From Kushneria phosphatilytica (GTDB taxonomy: Bacteria; Pseudomonadota; Gammaproteobacteria; Pseudomonadales; Halomonadaceae): 64,000 nt of DNA. The first letter of the stretch is position 1; every line of letters starts with the position of its first letter. Both the position numbers and the translations under genes were made by a program. Of the stretch, positions 32,210 through 41,857 are shown piece by piece. The stretch covers positions 1,364,001 to 1,428,000 of the forward strand of contig NZ_CP043420.1 in assembly GCF_008247605.1 (NCBI RefSeq). The letters are read 5' to 3'. Below the pieces are notes generated by a model. It was not told where the DNA came from and searched no databases. It worked only from the letters and a program-made list of their open reading frames with translations.

Positions 32210-34843
32210 ATGTCCGAGCCACAGGCGATTTACCTTAGTGATTACCAGCCACCGGCCTACCAGGTGACGCGCACCGAGCTGACCTTTGAGCTCGATCCTC
32301 ACGCCACCCGGGTCAGGGCGCGACTGCATCTGGAGCGACATGAAGATCAGGGACAGGGTGAGGCCCTGGTGCTCAACGGTGAGCATCTCACCACACTTGA
32401 GCTGGCCATTGATGGTCAGACCCTGAAGGATGATGAATATCGTATCGAAAACGAGCGGTTGACGATCTTTCGGGTACCCGAGCGTTTCGTACTGGATACC
32501 GAAGTGGAAATCGATCCGGCGGCCAATACTGCGCTGGAAGGGCTCTATGTCTCGGGCTCGATGTTTTGTACCCAGTGCGAACCGGAGGGTTTTCGTCGAA
32601 TTACCTGGTATCCGGATCGTCCGGATGTGATGGCGACCTTCGAGACCACCATCATCGGCGATCGCGAGCAGTTGCCGGTGATGCTTTCCAACGGTAATCC
32701 GGTGGAGTGGGGCGAGCTACCGGACGGACGCCACTTTGTTACCTGGCAGGACCCGCATCCCAAGCCCTCCTATCTTTTTGCACTGGTCGCCGGTGAACTG
32801 GAGAAACTCGAGGATCGCTTTACCACCATGAGCGGTCGTGAAGTGACTCTGCAACTCTGGGTAGAGGCGCGCAATACTGACAAGACCGAGTGGGCGATGG
32901 AGTCGCTCAAGCGTGCCATGCGCTGGGATGAGCAGGCTTATGGACGCGAATATGATCTCGACCGCTTCATGATCGTGGCAGTGGATGATTTCAACATGGG
33001 GGCGATGGAGAACAAGGGGCTGAACATCTTCAACAGTGCCGCTGTGCTCGCCAATCCTGCCACCACGACCGATGCAGCCTTTCAGCGTATCGATACCATC
33101 GTTGCACACGAATACTTCCATAACTGGTCAGGCAACCGGGTGACCTGTCGCGACTGGTTTCAGTTGGCGCTCAAGGAAGGGTTCACCGTCTTCCGTGACC
33201 AGAGTTATACCGAGGACACCCAGTCTGCGGCAGTGGCCCGTATTCAGAATGTGGCGATGCTGCGAACTGCCCAGTTCGCCGAAGACGCCGGTCCCACCGC
33301 ACACCCGGTGCGCCCGGATCATTTTATCGAGATTTCCAACTTCTACACCCTCACGATCTACGAGAAGGGTGCGGAAGTGGTGCGGATGCTGCGTAACCTG
33401 GTCGGACCGGAAACCTTCCGGCGTGGCAGCGATCGCTATTTCGAACGCTTCGATGGCCAGGCAGTCCGGGTCGAGGATTTTGTTGCCACGATGGCCGAAG
33501 TCTCCGGACTCGATCTCGATCAGTTCATGCGCTGGTACAGCCAGGCGGGTACGCCGCAACTGAGCGTGCAGGGCGAGTATGATGCGACAGCACGTCAGTA
33601 TCATCTGACGATTGCACAGCATACGCCGGCCACACCCGGCCAGCCGGACAAGCAACCCCTCCATATTCCGGTGAGGATGGGGCTGCTTGGACCTGATGGG
33701 GCATCACTCGAGCTGGTTGTGAATGGCGAGTCGCATGGGACGGACACCGTGTTGGCACTGCAGCAGGAGCGTCAGAGCTGGACCTTCGAGCAGCTTGATG
33801 TGGCGCCTGTGCCCTCTCTGCTGCGCGGCTTCTCGGCGCCGGTGCAGCTCGATTACAACTGGTCGCGGGACGATCTGGCGCTGCTGATGCGCTTCGATGA
33901 GGATGGCTTTAACCGCTGGGATGGCGGCCAGCGGCTGGCACTGGCGGCGCTCGAGGACATGATGGTGGCGTGGCGTGCCAACGAATCCATGAAACTCGAT
34001 GGCCGGCTGATCGAGGCCTGGCGTGGCTTGCTCAATTCACCGACCGATGATCGGGCAGTGCTGGCGGAGATGCTGCGCCTGCCCACCGAAGCGTGGATTG
34101 CCGAGCAGCAATCGGTCGTGGATGTCGACGCCATTCACGCGGCGCGAGAAGCGGCCATCAGCCAGCTGGCAGATAACCTCTATGTCGACTTTGAGCGTAC
34201 CTATCACGCCAATCAGCTTGATGCGCCCTATGCACCGACGCCCGAGCAGATTGCGGCGCGCAGTCTGAAAAATGTAGCGCTGGGTTATATGGTGGCGACC
34301 GGCGAGCGCGAGCCGTTAATGCTGGCTCAGGCGCAGTTCGAGGCCGATCACAACATGACCGATGTGCGGGCGGCACTGACTCTGCTGGCTCACTCCGATG
34401 CCAGTGAGCTGGGCGATCCGGCGATTCGAGCCTTTGGTGAGCGCTGGGCGCATGACCCACTGGTGATGGATCAATGGTTCGCTACTCAGGTTACGCGGCC
34501 ACAGCAGGATGTCATGGAACGGCTGAAGTTTTTGATGGAACACCAGGCATTCTCGCTGAAAAATCCCAATCGGGTCCGTGCCCTGATCGGCACATTCGTC
34601 AACAGCAACCGTGTCAATTTCCATCGCATCGATGGCGAAGGCTACCGGCTGCTGGCCGATGTGGTCATCGAGCTCAATCAGCTCAACCCGGAAATTGCCG
34701 CGCGCATGGTGACGCCGCTGACCCGGTTCCGGCGCTTTGACGAACAGCGTCAGCGGCTGATGCGCGCCGAGCTTGAGCGCATTCGTCAGGAGCCTCTGTC
34801 ACGCAATCTCTATGAAGTGGTGGCGAAAGCGCTGGCCGACTGA
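32210..34843 (+). CDS. pepN: Aminopeptidase N
   Basis: An 877-residue M1-family zinc aminopeptidase of the cytoplasm, close in length to E. coli PepN (870). The exopeptidase motif GAMEN is at 264-268. The zinc site is HEYFH at 300-304 with the third ligand Glu323 in LKEGFT, a perfect HEXXH-X18-E. The start MSEPQAIYLSDYQPPAY follows GGAG at 6 bases; the frame continues upstream but without family similarity. It removes N-terminal residues from peptides during protein turnover. It stands downstream of DUF454 copy 2 and probably has its own ribosome entry; a promoter in the 90-base gap was not resolved. Confidence 0.97.
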   Translation: MSEPQAIYLSDYQPPAYQVTRTELTFELDPHATRVRARLHLERHEDQGQGEALVLNGEHLTTLELAIDGQTLKDDEYRIENERLTIFRVPERFVLDTEVEIDPAANTALEGLYVSGSMFCTQCEPEGFRRITWYPDRPDVMATFETTIIGDREQLPVMLSNGNPVEWGELPDGRHFVTWQDPHPKPSYLFALVAGELEKLEDRFTTMSGREVTLQLWVEARNTDKTEWAMESLKRAMRWDEQAYGREYDLDRFMIVAVDDFNMGAMENKGLNIFNSAAVLANPATTTDAAFQRIDTIVAHEYFHNWSGNRVTCRDWFQLALKEGFTVFRDQSYTEDTQSAAVARIQNVAMLRTAQFAEDAGPTAHPVRPDHFIEISNFYTLTIYEKGAEVVRMLRNLVGPETFRRGSDRYFERFDGQAVRVEDFVATMAEVSGLDLDQFMRWYSQAGTPQLSVQGEYDATARQYHLTIAQHTPATPGQPDKQPLHIPVRMGLLGPDGASLELVVNGESHGTDTVLALQQERQSWTFEQLDVAPVPSLLRGFSAPVQLDYNWSRDDLALLMRFDEDGFNRWDGGQRLALAALEDMMVAWRANESMKLDGRLIEAWRGLLNSPTDDRAVLAEMLRLPTEAWIAEQQSVVDVDAIHAAREAAISQLADNLYVDFERTYHANQLDAPYAPTPEQIAARSLKNVALGYMVATGEREPLMLAQAQFEADHNMTDVRAALTLLAHSDASELGDPAIRAFGERWAHDPLVMDQWFATQVTRPQQDVMERLKFLMEHQAFSLKNPNRVRALIGTFVNSNRVNFHRIDGEGYRLLADVVIELNQLNPEIAARMVTPLTRFRRFDEQRQRLMRAELERIRQEPLSRNLYEVVAKALAD

Positions 34844-34868
34844 TCCGTTCGGCCAGTTCCTGCTGTAT

Positions 34869-34898
34869 CGCCTCCGGGTCAGCGATCATCCGGAGGCG
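34869..34898. terminator. GC-rich hairpin between convergent genes, no T-tract
   Basis: CGCCTCCGG (34869-34877) pairs perfectly with CCGGAGGCG (34890-34898) in the 63-base gap between pepN (+) and the IalB-like gene (-). No T run follows on either side. Confidence 0.5.
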
Positions 34899-34906
34899 TT
34901 GGGCAA

Positions 34907-35428
34907 TCAGGGAGCGATGGCCTGACTGGCACTGGTGAAGCCCATCAGGGAGATGGCCAGATCCCGTCGTTGGCCGTCGGGGCCGATCAGACTCAGCGTG
35001 GCCCGGTGGCCAGCGCGCAATTGCTGCAGTAGCTCGGGCTGCAGTGGCAGGTCGGCACGACATCCCTGTTGTCTGCAGATCTGATAGGGGAAGGAGGGGC
35101 CCTGACTGTCATCGATGCTCAGTTGCAGGCCGGGTGCCAGACGCACGCCCAGAGGCAGCAGGAAAACCATGACCGGGCCGTCGATCTGCGGCGGGTAGGC
35201 CACCACCACGCGCATCAATGGCTTGTTGTTGTCAGGGTTATTGACCTCCTGGGTCATGGTGCAGCGATCCGCAGAGCCGCCGGTATTCGGGCAGCGGACT
35301 TCCCAGTTCTGAAACTGTCGGATGTTGGCTTCATCGCTTGTCTGAGACGCCGCCAGTGCCGTCGGTGACAGGCACAGTGCGATAAGCAGTACAAGGAGTC
35401 TGCGTTGCAGACCAAAACTTTTCAGCAT
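34907..35428 (-). CDS. Invasion-associated locus B (IalB) family periplasmic protein
   Basis: A 173-residue secreted protein. The start MLKSFGLQRRLLVLLIALCLSPTALA is a clear Sec signal peptide with AAGGAG 9 bases upstream. The mature part has the IalB layout: QNWEVRCPNTGGSADRCTMTQEV with a disulfide-capable cysteine pair, VVAYPPQIDGPVMVFLLPLGVRLAPGLQLSID, and PYQICRQQGCRADLPL with a second pair. IalB was named for erythrocyte invasion in Bartonella, but the family is widespread in non-pathogens and its biochemical role is unknown. It is convergent with pepN. Confidence 0.85.
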   Translation of the reverse strand: MLKSFGLQRRLLVLLIALCLSPTALAASQTSDEANIRQFQNWEVRCPNTGGSADRCTMTQEVNNPDNNKPLMRVVVAYPPQIDGPVMVFLLPLGVRLAPGLQLSIDDSQGPSFPYQICRQQGCRADLPLQPELLQQLRAGHRATLSLIGPDGQRRDLAISLMGFTSASQAIAP

Positions 35429-35584
35429 GATGAGGCTCTCCTTTTCGTTATTACGAGACTGCAGCAAAGCGTCTTTCTTCGGCCGCAAGGTGCTACTCAT
35501 GCGGTCACCCTCATGTGACTTGTGGTGAGAGATGTACTCGACTGTACAGGCTATGCGCTGGTTTTACGTCGTCAGTATGGCCGA

Positions 35585-36112
35585 TCAGCTACGCCGTCCC
35601 GGACCGGATGAGCGCAGTCGATGAATCTGACTGACCGGCGCCCCACGGTCGCCAAATACCTGACGCAGGACGAAATTGGAATGCACGCCTGAAACGCCTT
35701 TGATCGGGGTGATGTGTTCAAGCAGCAGACGCTGATAATCATCCATGTCCTCGACAGTGATCTTGAGCTGATAATCGACCTCCTGACCGGTCGTCATCAG
35801 ACATTCCTGCACCTCCGGAAGCGCCGCCACCTTTGCTTCGAAGTTGGCAAAACGCTCTGGTGTATGACGATCCATCGAGATATGCAGTAGCGCCATCAGG
35901 CGATAGCCCAGTTTGCGAGCATCCACCAGCGCCCGATAACCGGTAATCACGTTTGCCTGCTCAAGTGCGCGCACTCGTCGAAGACAGGGAGAGGGGGAGA
36001 GACCGACTCGTTCGGCGAGCGCCTGATTGCTGAGCCGGCCATCGAGCTGCAGCTCTTCGAGGATGCGACGATCGAGGCGGTCCAGCGCAACGGGTTGTTC
36101 ATCTGATGTCAT
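35585..36112 (-). CDS. Lrp/AsnC-family transcriptional regulator
   Basis: A 175-residue regulator. The N-terminal helix-turn-helix (LDRLDRRILEELQLDGRLSNQALAERVGLSPSPCLRRVRALEQANVI) is classic AsnC/Lrp. The C-terminal RAM domain (about 75-150) includes VQECLMTTGQEVDYQLKITVEDMDDYQRLL, which binds an amino acid effector. It is divergent from leuA with 185 bases between them, so control of leuA or response to branched-chain amino acids is plausible but not shown. The start is ambiguous: ATG at 36112 (used here) or 36127. Neither has a strong Shine-Dalgarno. Confidence 0.9.
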   Translation of the reverse strand: MTSDEQPVALDRLDRRILEELQLDGRLSNQALAERVGLSPSPCLRRVRALEQANVITGYRALVDARKLGYRLMALLHISMDRHTPERFANFEAKVAALPEVQECLMTTGQEVDYQLKITVEDMDDYQRLLLEHITPIKGVSGVHSNFVLRQVFGDRGAPVSQIHRLRSSGPGRRS

Positions 36113-36297
36113 GAAAGGGCAATCCATTGTCTGTTAATGGCTTTATCATGGCATTTTATTGCTGTAATGGCCGTTATGGGTAGCGAATTGGCAATCACCT
36201 GCGCTTCGATCCACGCTAGAGTGGTATGACTGGCGGTATCGCTCACAAGGCGAACTGAGCCGCAATTCATTTACCTCACTATCGTTCGAGGATCGTC

Positions 36298-37983
36298 ATG
36301 ACCAGGTTCGACCATCGCAAGTATCGCCCGGCAGACCGTGTACCCGCCTTCCATCGCCAATGGCCCGACCGTGACCTCGAGGCTGCGCCGATCTGGGTGA
36401 GCGAGGACCTGCGCGACGGTAACCAGGCGCTACTGGAGCCGATGAGTGTCGAACAGAAAAAGCGCTTCTGGAAACAGATCATCCGCGTCGGCATCAAGGA
36501 GGTCATGGTCGGATTTCCGTCTGCCAGTCAGCCCGACTATGACTTCGTGCGCTGGCTGATCGAGGAAAACCAGATCCCCGAGGATGTCACCATTGCCGTG
36601 CTGGTGCAGTGTCGTGAGCATCTGATCGAAAAGACCTTCGAGGCATTGGTAGGCGTCAAGCGAGCCATTATCCACCTCTACAATTCGACCTCGACCACGC
36701 AGCGGGAGCGTGTTTTTGAAATGGACCGCGACGGGATCATCGATATTGCCGTCAGCGGCGCGCAATGGGTAAAGGAGCATGCCAGCCGCTACCCGCAGGT
36801 CGACTGGCGTTTCCAGTATTCCCCCGAGAGCTTCTCCAGCACCGAGATCGATTTCTCGCTGGCCATCTGCGAGGCGGTCATGGATGTCTGGCAGCCCACG
36901 CCGGATAACAAGTGCATCCTCAACCTGCCCAATACGGTTGAGATGGCCGGACCACATCATCATGCCGATCAGATCGAGTATTTCTGTCAGAACATCAGTC
37001 GTCGTGACAGCGTGATCGTTTCGGTTCACACCCATAATGATCGCGGCGGCGCCGTAGCAGCGGCCGAACTGGCTTTGCTGGCGGGTGCCGAACGGGTCGA
37101 AGGGACCCTGCTGGGTAACGGTGAACGCACCGGCAACATGGATATCGTGACCCTGGCCATGAATCTTTACAGTCAGGGCATCGACCCCGGACTTGATCTC
37201 TCCCGACCGGACGAGATCATTCAGGTGGTAACCGAATGCACCGGCATTCCCATGCATCCGCGCCACCCCTGGGTGGGCGAAATGGTCTATACCGCTTTTT
37301 CGGGCAGTCATCAGGACGCCATTCGCAAGTCATTGCGCAAGCAGGGCGATGATGAACCCTGGCAGGTTGCCTATCTGCCTATCGACCCGCGCGATATCGG
37401 GCGTGATTATCAGGCCGTAATTCGCGTCAACAGCCAGTCCGGCAAGGGTGGCATGACCTTCCTGCTGGAACGCGATTACGGGATCAGTCTGCCTCGCTGG
37501 ATGATGCTGGCACTGGCGCCGATTGTGCAGCAGGAGAGCGAACGCCTGGCCGGTGAACTTTCCAGCGAATCGATTCGACGACTGCTGTTTGCCACCTTCA
37601 TGCGTGAGGCGCCACTGTCGCTGGTGGACTATCGACTCTCCCGGGCCAGCGAGGAGGGGCTGATCATTACTCTGGATGAAGAGGGCGACCGGATTGAACT
37701 CGAAGGCAAGGGCAATGGCGCCATGTCGGCGTTCATGAATGCCTGGCAGCAGCACACCGGCCAGCAGGTGGGTATCCTTGATTACAATGAGCACTCATTG
37801 GGTGGCGACAGCGATGCCAATGCCATCGCTTTCGTTCAGCTTAATGTGGATGGTCAACGAGTCAGCGCCGTGGCCGAAGACAGCGATACGGTGAGTGCTT
37901 CGCTCAAGGCGATGATCTCCGGCCTTAATCTGGCGCGCGAAATGGCCGAATCTCATGACAGCCTGAGTGCCATGGCGAAGTAG
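36298..37983 (+). CDS. leuA: 2-isopropylmalate synthase
   Basis: A 561-residue enzyme that condenses acetyl-CoA with 2-oxoisovalerate in the first committed step of leucine synthesis. The catalytic barrel shows SEDLRDGNQALLEPM (metal-binding and catalytic Asp-Arg-Asp), GFPSASQPDYDFVRWL, and SVHTHNDRGGAVAAAELALLAGAERVEGTLLGNGERTGN with the two metal histidines. This is the longer LeuA type of Pseudomonas, Corynebacterium and yeast. The C-terminal 130 residues are the regulatory domain for leucine feedback (VQLNVDGQRVSAVAEDSDTVSASLKAM). The start has GAGGA upstream. No leader-peptide attenuator with a run of Leu codons was seen before it. Confidence 0.96.
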   Translation: MTRFDHRKYRPADRVPAFHRQWPDRDLEAAPIWVSEDLRDGNQALLEPMSVEQKKRFWKQIIRVGIKEVMVGFPSASQPDYDFVRWLIEENQIPEDVTIAVLVQCREHLIEKTFEALVGVKRAIIHLYNSTSTTQRERVFEMDRDGIIDIAVSGAQWVKEHASRYPQVDWRFQYSPESFSSTEIDFSLAICEAVMDVWQPTPDNKCILNLPNTVEMAGPHHHADQIEYFCQNISRRDSVIVSVHTHNDRGGAVAAAELALLAGAERVEGTLLGNGERTGNMDIVTLAMNLYSQGIDPGLDLSRPDEIIQVVTECTGIPMHPRHPWVGEMVYTAFSGSHQDAIRKSLRKQGDDEPWQVAYLPIDPRDIGRDYQAVIRVNSQSGKGGMTFLLERDYGISLPRWMMLALAPIVQQESERLAGELSSESIRRLLFATFMREAPLSLVDYRLSRASEEGLIITLDEEGDRIELEGKGNGAMSAFMNAWQQHTGQQVGILDYNEHSLGGDSDANAIAFVQLNVDGQRVSAVAEDSDTVSASLKAMISGLNLAREMAESHDSLSAMAK

Positions 37984-37994
37984 GCTGACAGGAT

Positions 37995-38028
37995 GAAAAA
38001 GCCCCGCCGGTACGAGCCGACGGGGCTT
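37995..38028. terminator. Bidirectional rho-independent terminator
   Basis: GCCCCGCCGG-type stem pairs with CCGACGGGGC with a small mismatch, flanked by A5 and T4. It lies between leuA (+) and the alcohol dehydrogenase (-). Confidence 0.85.
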
Positions 38029-38058
38029 TTGTATAACGCTGAGATGCTGTCTTGCACG

Positions 38059-39222
38059 TCAGGGTGTCATGACGACCTTGATGCAGCCATCCTGCTTGGC
38101 ATTGAAGTGCTCATAGGCTTTGGCAGCATCACTCAGCTTGTGACGATGCGTGATGATGTATGAAGGATCGATCAGATCCTGCTCAATGGTGCGCAACAGA
38201 GCCGGCATATAGGCGTGCATATGAGTCTGCCCACTCTTGACCGCCAACGATTTGTTCATCAGCGCCTGAATGGCGAAACCATCGACCTTGTCGGTATAGA
38301 CGCCCGGCAGGGATAGATGGCCGCCCTTGCGGCAACTCATGATCATCTCGTTGAGTGCCAGCGGATGATTGGCCTCGCCGGAATCGGGTGAGCGCCGTTC
38401 GGCCTCGGGATCACCCTGGCCGTGTGCTTCGGCGCCCACGGCATCGATGCAGCCATCCGGGCCATAACCTTTGGTCATTTCCAGCAACCGCTCGTAAACG
38501 TTCTCCTGCTCGAAGTTGATGACCTCGGCACCGGATTTTTCCTCGGCCATCTTCAGCCGTTCGGGCACGCGGTCAATGGCGATCACGCGACCTGCTCCCA
38601 ACATCCAGGCACTGCGAATGGAAAACTGTCCGACAGGCCCGCAACCCCAGACGGCCACCGTGTCACCGGGCGAGATATCGGCATTATCGGCAGCCATATA
38701 ACCGGTAGGGTAGATGTCGGACAGAAACAGCAATTGTTCGTCGCTGAAATCCGATTCAACTTTCAATGGACCGACATCGGCGTAGGGGACGCGTACGTAT
38801 TCGGCCTGACCGCCGGGGATGCCGCCGAGCAGGTGGGAATAGCCGAACAGCGCCGAGGGTGAATGCCCCATGACCGCTGCAGCATCCTCGGCATTGGGGT
38901 TGCTGTTGTCGCAAAGCGAGTACAGTCGGCTGTTGCAGAAAAAACAGTCCCCGCAGGCGATGGTGAAGGGAACCACGACTCGATCACCCTTTTTCAGATT
39001 ACTGACTGCCGAGCCGGTTTCGACGACCTCACCCATGAATTCATGGCCCAGTACATCACCGGATTGCATACCGGCCATGAGGCCATTGTAAAGGTGCAGA
39101 TCGGAACCGCAGATGGCTGTCGCCGTGACTCGAATGATGGCGTCACGGGCATCCTGAAGTTCGGGATCGGGTACATTGTCGACGCGTACGTCATGGGTGC
39201 CATGCCATGTCAGTGCTTTCAT
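38059..39222 (-). CDS. Zinc-dependent alcohol dehydrogenase, formaldehyde-dehydrogenase-like
   Basis: A 387-residue medium-chain dehydrogenase. It starts [22 protein letters not shown] with AGGGAGA just upstream. The catalytic zinc ligands are Cys in [12 protein letters not shown], His-Glu in [10 protein letters not shown] and a later Asp/Cys. The structural zinc loop is [16 protein letters not shown]. The Rossmann motif is [28 protein letters not shown] long insert ([18 protein letters not shown]) is typical of the FDH-like MDR subgroup that handles formaldehyde or glutathione adducts in some members. The substrate is not certain. A 13-base palindrome stands 19 bases upstream of its start. 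Confidence 0.9.
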   Translation of the reverse strand: MKALTWHGTHDVRVDNVPDPELQDARDAIIRVTATAICGSDLHLYNGLMAGMQSGDVLGHEFMGEVVETGSAVSNLKKGDRVVVPFTIACGDCFFCNSRLYSLCDNSNPNAEDAAAVMGHSPSALFGYSHLLGGIPGGQAEYVRVPYADVGPLKVESDFSDEQLLFLSDIYPTGYMAADNADISPGDTVAVWGCGPVGQFSIRSAWMLGAGRVIAIDRVPERLKMAEEKSGAEVINFEQENVYERLLEMTKGYGPDGCIDAVGAEAHGQGDPEAERRSPDSGEANHPLALNEMIMSCRKGGHLSLPGVYTDKVDGFAIQALMNKSLAVKSGQTHMHAYMPALLRTIEQDLIDPSYIITHRHKLSDAAKAYEHFNAKQDGCIKVVMTP

Positions 39223-39240
39223 GATCTCTCCCTGATCACG

Positions 39241-39253
39241 TAACGGACCGTTA
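39241..39253. promoter_or_regulatory. 13-base palindrome TAACGGaCCGTTA upstream of the dehydrogenase
   Basis: A perfect inverted repeat, 19 bases before the dehydrogenase start codon. It has the look of a TetR/MarR-type operator. No regulator gene is next to it. The rest of the gap (39254-39500) holds a CCCGAC/GTCGGG inverted repeat and no gene. Confidence 0.4.
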
Positions 39254-39500
39254 TGGACATCCCGACAACCTTGTCTGCGTCGGGAGCCGGCCGGATAATC
39301 GACCAGCACTCATGACCCTGGAAAATATTCGTTAGCAATGCAAGCAATTCCGGGCCTGCCGTGAGACCAGTCAGCCTCTGCCGGCAGCATATATGCCGGT
39401 TCAGTCCGGGAGAAAACCGGCCCGGATATGTCTATTGACGGGTACGCCAGCCTGTTTTTGTCTTGCCTGAGCCTGTTGCCTGGTCACTTTTCAGAAGCGG

Positions 39501-39794
39501 CTAGTGAATCAGCCAGCTCAGGACGATCAGGCCCAGCAGGGTTAGAACCACGCCACCGACAATCGAGCGCCGCACAAAAGCGCGAATACCATTGAACAGC
39601 AGCAGCAGACCGATAATCAGTATGCCGATACTGAAAAGCGATGGACTGATACCGAGCGAGGTGGTCAGTCCCTGAAGGAAGCTATCGAAGGCAGCAAATA
39701 TATTACCGAAAACTCCCGACAGCGCTTCGACGATGGCGCGGATGGCAGCGCCCAGGGTTTCGCCGATCCAGTTGAAAAAGCCTTCCGTGCTCAT
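39501..39794 (-). CDS. Small membrane protein, unknown function
   Basis: A 97-residue protein with an amphipathic N-terminal half ([40 protein letters not shown]) and two hydrophobic helices in the second half ([19 protein letters not shown] and [20 protein letters not shown]). Its ATG overlaps the stop of nfo by four bases, so it is translationally coupled to that DNA-repair gene. I do not recognise a named family. The overlap supports it being a real gene. Confidence 0.65.
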   Translation of the reverse strand: MSTEGFFNWIGETLGAAIRAIVEALSGVFGNIFAAFDSFLQGLTTSLGISPSLFSIGILIIGLLLLFNGIRAFVRRSIVGGVVLTLLGLIVLSWLIH

Positions 39795-40657
39795 GAGGTA
39801 CTCACTGTTGATGGCATTCCGGCCTGTCTCTTCAGCCAGGCGATTTCCTCGGGCCAGAGGTCGGGATCAATGGTTTCCAGAATCATGGGGATGCCCTGAA
39901 TGCGCCCATCCTGCATGAGCGTAGCGAAACCATCGCTGCCGATATGGCCCTGGCCCAGACTGTGATGTCGGTCCAGTCGACTGCCCAGGGTACTTTTGGC
40001 ATCGTTGAGGTGCATACCGCGCAGATAGCCAAAGCCGACTGTACGTTCGAATTCATCCAGCGTTGCGCGAGTGGTTTCAGAGGTACGCAGATCGTAACCG
40101 GCAGCAAAGGCATGGCAGGTATCAATGCAGACACCTATCCGAGAACGGTCTTCGACCTGTTCGATGATTTCGGCAAGCTGCTCGAAGCGATAGCCCAGGT
40201 TGCTGCCCTGACCGGCCGTATTCTCGATGACTGCAGTAATACCCCGGGTACGTGAAAGAGCGTCATTGATCGATTCGGCAATGATTTTCAGGCACTCGCG
40301 TTCACTGATACGTCTCAGGTGACTGCCGGGATGGAAATTCAACAGGGTCAGTCCGAGCTGCTCGCAGCGTTGCATCTCATCAAGAAAGGCCGCGCGTGAT
40401 TTGGCAAGTCCCTCAGCCTCGGGGTGGCCCAGATTGATCAGGTAGCTATCGTGAGGCAGCACCTGCGCCGACGTGTAGCCGTAAGTGGTCATGGCCTGAC
40501 GAAAGGCGGCGATGACCTCCTCGGTCAATGGCTTGCCGCGCCATTGACGCTGGTTTTTGGTAAACAGGGCAAAAGCCGTGGCATCGATTTCATGAGCTCG
40601 TGCCACGGCGCGGTCGGGACCGCCCGCAGCGCTGACATGCGCTCCGATATACTTCAT
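39791..40657 (-). CDS. nfo: Endonuclease IV (deoxyribonuclease IV)
   Basis: A 288-residue AP endonuclease of base excision repair that cuts 5' of abasic sites. The sequence is closely similar to E. coli Nfo throughout. It starts [13 protein letters not shown], with [69 protein letters not shown] and [27 protein letters not shown]. These hold the trinuclear zinc ligands (His, Glu and Asp in these blocks). The length is normal and nothing is missing. It overlaps a small membrane gene at its 3' end. Confidence 0.97.
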   Translation of the reverse strand: MKYIGAHVSAAGGPDRAVARAHEIDATAFALFTKNQRQWRGKPLTEEVIAAFRQAMTTYGYTSAQVLPHDSYLINLGHPEAEGLAKSRAAFLDEMQRCEQLGLTLLNFHPGSHLRRISERECLKIIAESINDALSRTRGITAVIENTAGQGSNLGYRFEQLAEIIEQVEDRSRIGVCIDTCHAFAAGYDLRTSETTRATLDEFERTVGFGYLRGMHLNDAKSTLGSRLDRHHSLGQGHIGSDGFATLMQDGRIQGIPMILETIDPDLWPEEIAWLKRQAGMPSTVSTS

Positions 40658-40690
40658 GACAACTTCCTGATGGCTGGCATATGGGAGCGT

Positions 40691-41314
40691 TCAGTGCTCT
40701 TCGAGTTGCAGTTTGTCATTGATCTGCTGTAGACGCTTTAACGCCTGAGCCTGGCTGAAGGGAGGCTTGCGAGGAGGATCGTAGACCTTGCCATTGACGC
40801 CTTCGACTACCAGGTCGATAGCGTAACAGGTGCCATCGATGACGCTGCGATAGGCATGAATGGTACGGTAGTGGTTCATGCCGGCCTCATTGGCCTTGAA
40901 GGTAATGAATCGATGACCATCAATGGTGGCCGTCCCTTCGCTGTTTGAGGTGGCGCTTTCGGCGGGCGCGAGGCATCGGTATACCGCCATGCTGTCATGA
41001 CTGATGCCGAGTCGCCACTGAGCGCGACTGATATCGTCCGACTCCGGTAGCTGAAGGGTCAGCAGTCGCTTGCCCGGACTGTCGGAGGAAACGAAGCTGT
41101 TCCAGCCGTGACTGCCGAAATAGCTCCCGGTATCAGGCGCAACACGTTCGAGTGATGCCTTGTAATCAAGGCGGATATCAGGGTGGCGGTGCTGATAAAA
41201 GGAGGCGTCGTGTGCAGGGGACTGTGGCTGCTGCCCAGCACAGCCGCCCAGCAAGGCAAGCATCAGCAGGGCGGGAAAGACATTTGTCGTGTTTCGAATA
41301 GACAGACTGGACAT
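40691..41314 (-). CDS. Lipoprotein of unknown function
   Basis: A 207-residue predicted lipoprotein. The start MSSLSIRNTTNVFPALLMLALLGGC gives a signal peptide ending in the lipobox LLGGC with acylated Cys25; residue +2 is Ala, consistent with the outer membrane. The mature part has a beta-rich look with YRCLAPAESATSN and GTCYAIDLVVEGV (two cysteines that may pair), then a charged C-terminal helix. I do not recognise the family. It is divergent from the cupin gene with 87 bases between the starts. The Shine-Dalgarno is weak. Confidence 0.75.
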   Translation of the reverse strand: MSSLSIRNTTNVFPALLMLALLGGCAGQQPQSPAHDASFYQHRHPDIRLDYKASLERVAPDTGSYFGSHGWNSFVSSDSPGKRLLTLQLPESDDISRAQWRLGISHDSMAVYRCLAPAESATSNSEGTATIDGHRFITFKANEAGMNHYRTIHAYRSVIDGTCYAIDLVVEGVNGKVYDPPRKPPFSQAQALKRLQQINDKLQLEEH

Positions 41315-41401
41315 GGCATTCGGCTCATATGGGTGACAGTGACAGGGTAACAGCAAGCACATGATGCCAGGTGACTGGGCCCGGTGATTGAGAGGCAAAC
41401 C

Positions 41402-41857
41402 ATGGACCACATCAAAGCACTGATTGAGCATTACGCACTTGAGCCTCACCCGGAAGGCGGTTATTTCGCGCAGGTCTATCGCGGTCATGGGCAGGTGACT
41501 TCGCCAGTACATGGCGAAGTCCGTGCCAGTGCGACACACATTTACTTTCTGTTGCCCGGTAACGAGAAAAGTCGTTTTCACAGGGTATTGCACGATGAAT
41601 TGTGGCAGGTCTACGAAGGCGCGCCCCTGCGACTGGTGCGCGGCGATGGTACGCAGTTCGAGGCACTTGTGATCGGTCCCGGTTGTCCCGATCATTTTGC
41701 CGTGGTTGAGGGTGGCCAGTGGCAGGGCGCTGAAAGCACCGGCGCCTATACACTATGCGGTTGCACAGTGGCGCCGGGCTTCGAGTTCGATGACTTCACC
41801 CTGATGACAAGCGATATGGCGGCCCGGTTGCCGAAGGCCTGGCGACATCTAGCCTGA
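41402..41857 (+). CDS. DUF985 cupin protein
   Basis: A 151-residue single-domain cupin starting MDHIKALIEHYALEPHPEGGYFAQVYRG, with GAGAGG upstream. The DUF985 signature is the opening LxPHPEGGYF, followed by THIYFLLPGNEKSRFHRVLHDELWQVYEGAPL with the cupin histidines, and GCTVAPGFEFDDFTLM at the end. Related proteins include plant-type and fungal cupins with a possible sugar or amide ligand. No enzyme activity has been assigned with confidence. Its last nine bases overlap the end of the FNT gene on the other strand. Confidence 0.88.
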   Translation: MDHIKALIEHYALEPHPEGGYFAQVYRGHGQVTSPVHGEVRASATHIYFLLPGNEKSRFHRVLHDELWQVYEGAPLRLVRGDGTQFEALVIGPGCPDHFAVVEGGQWQGAESTGAYTLCGCTVAPGFEFDDFTLMTSDMAARLPKAWRHLA

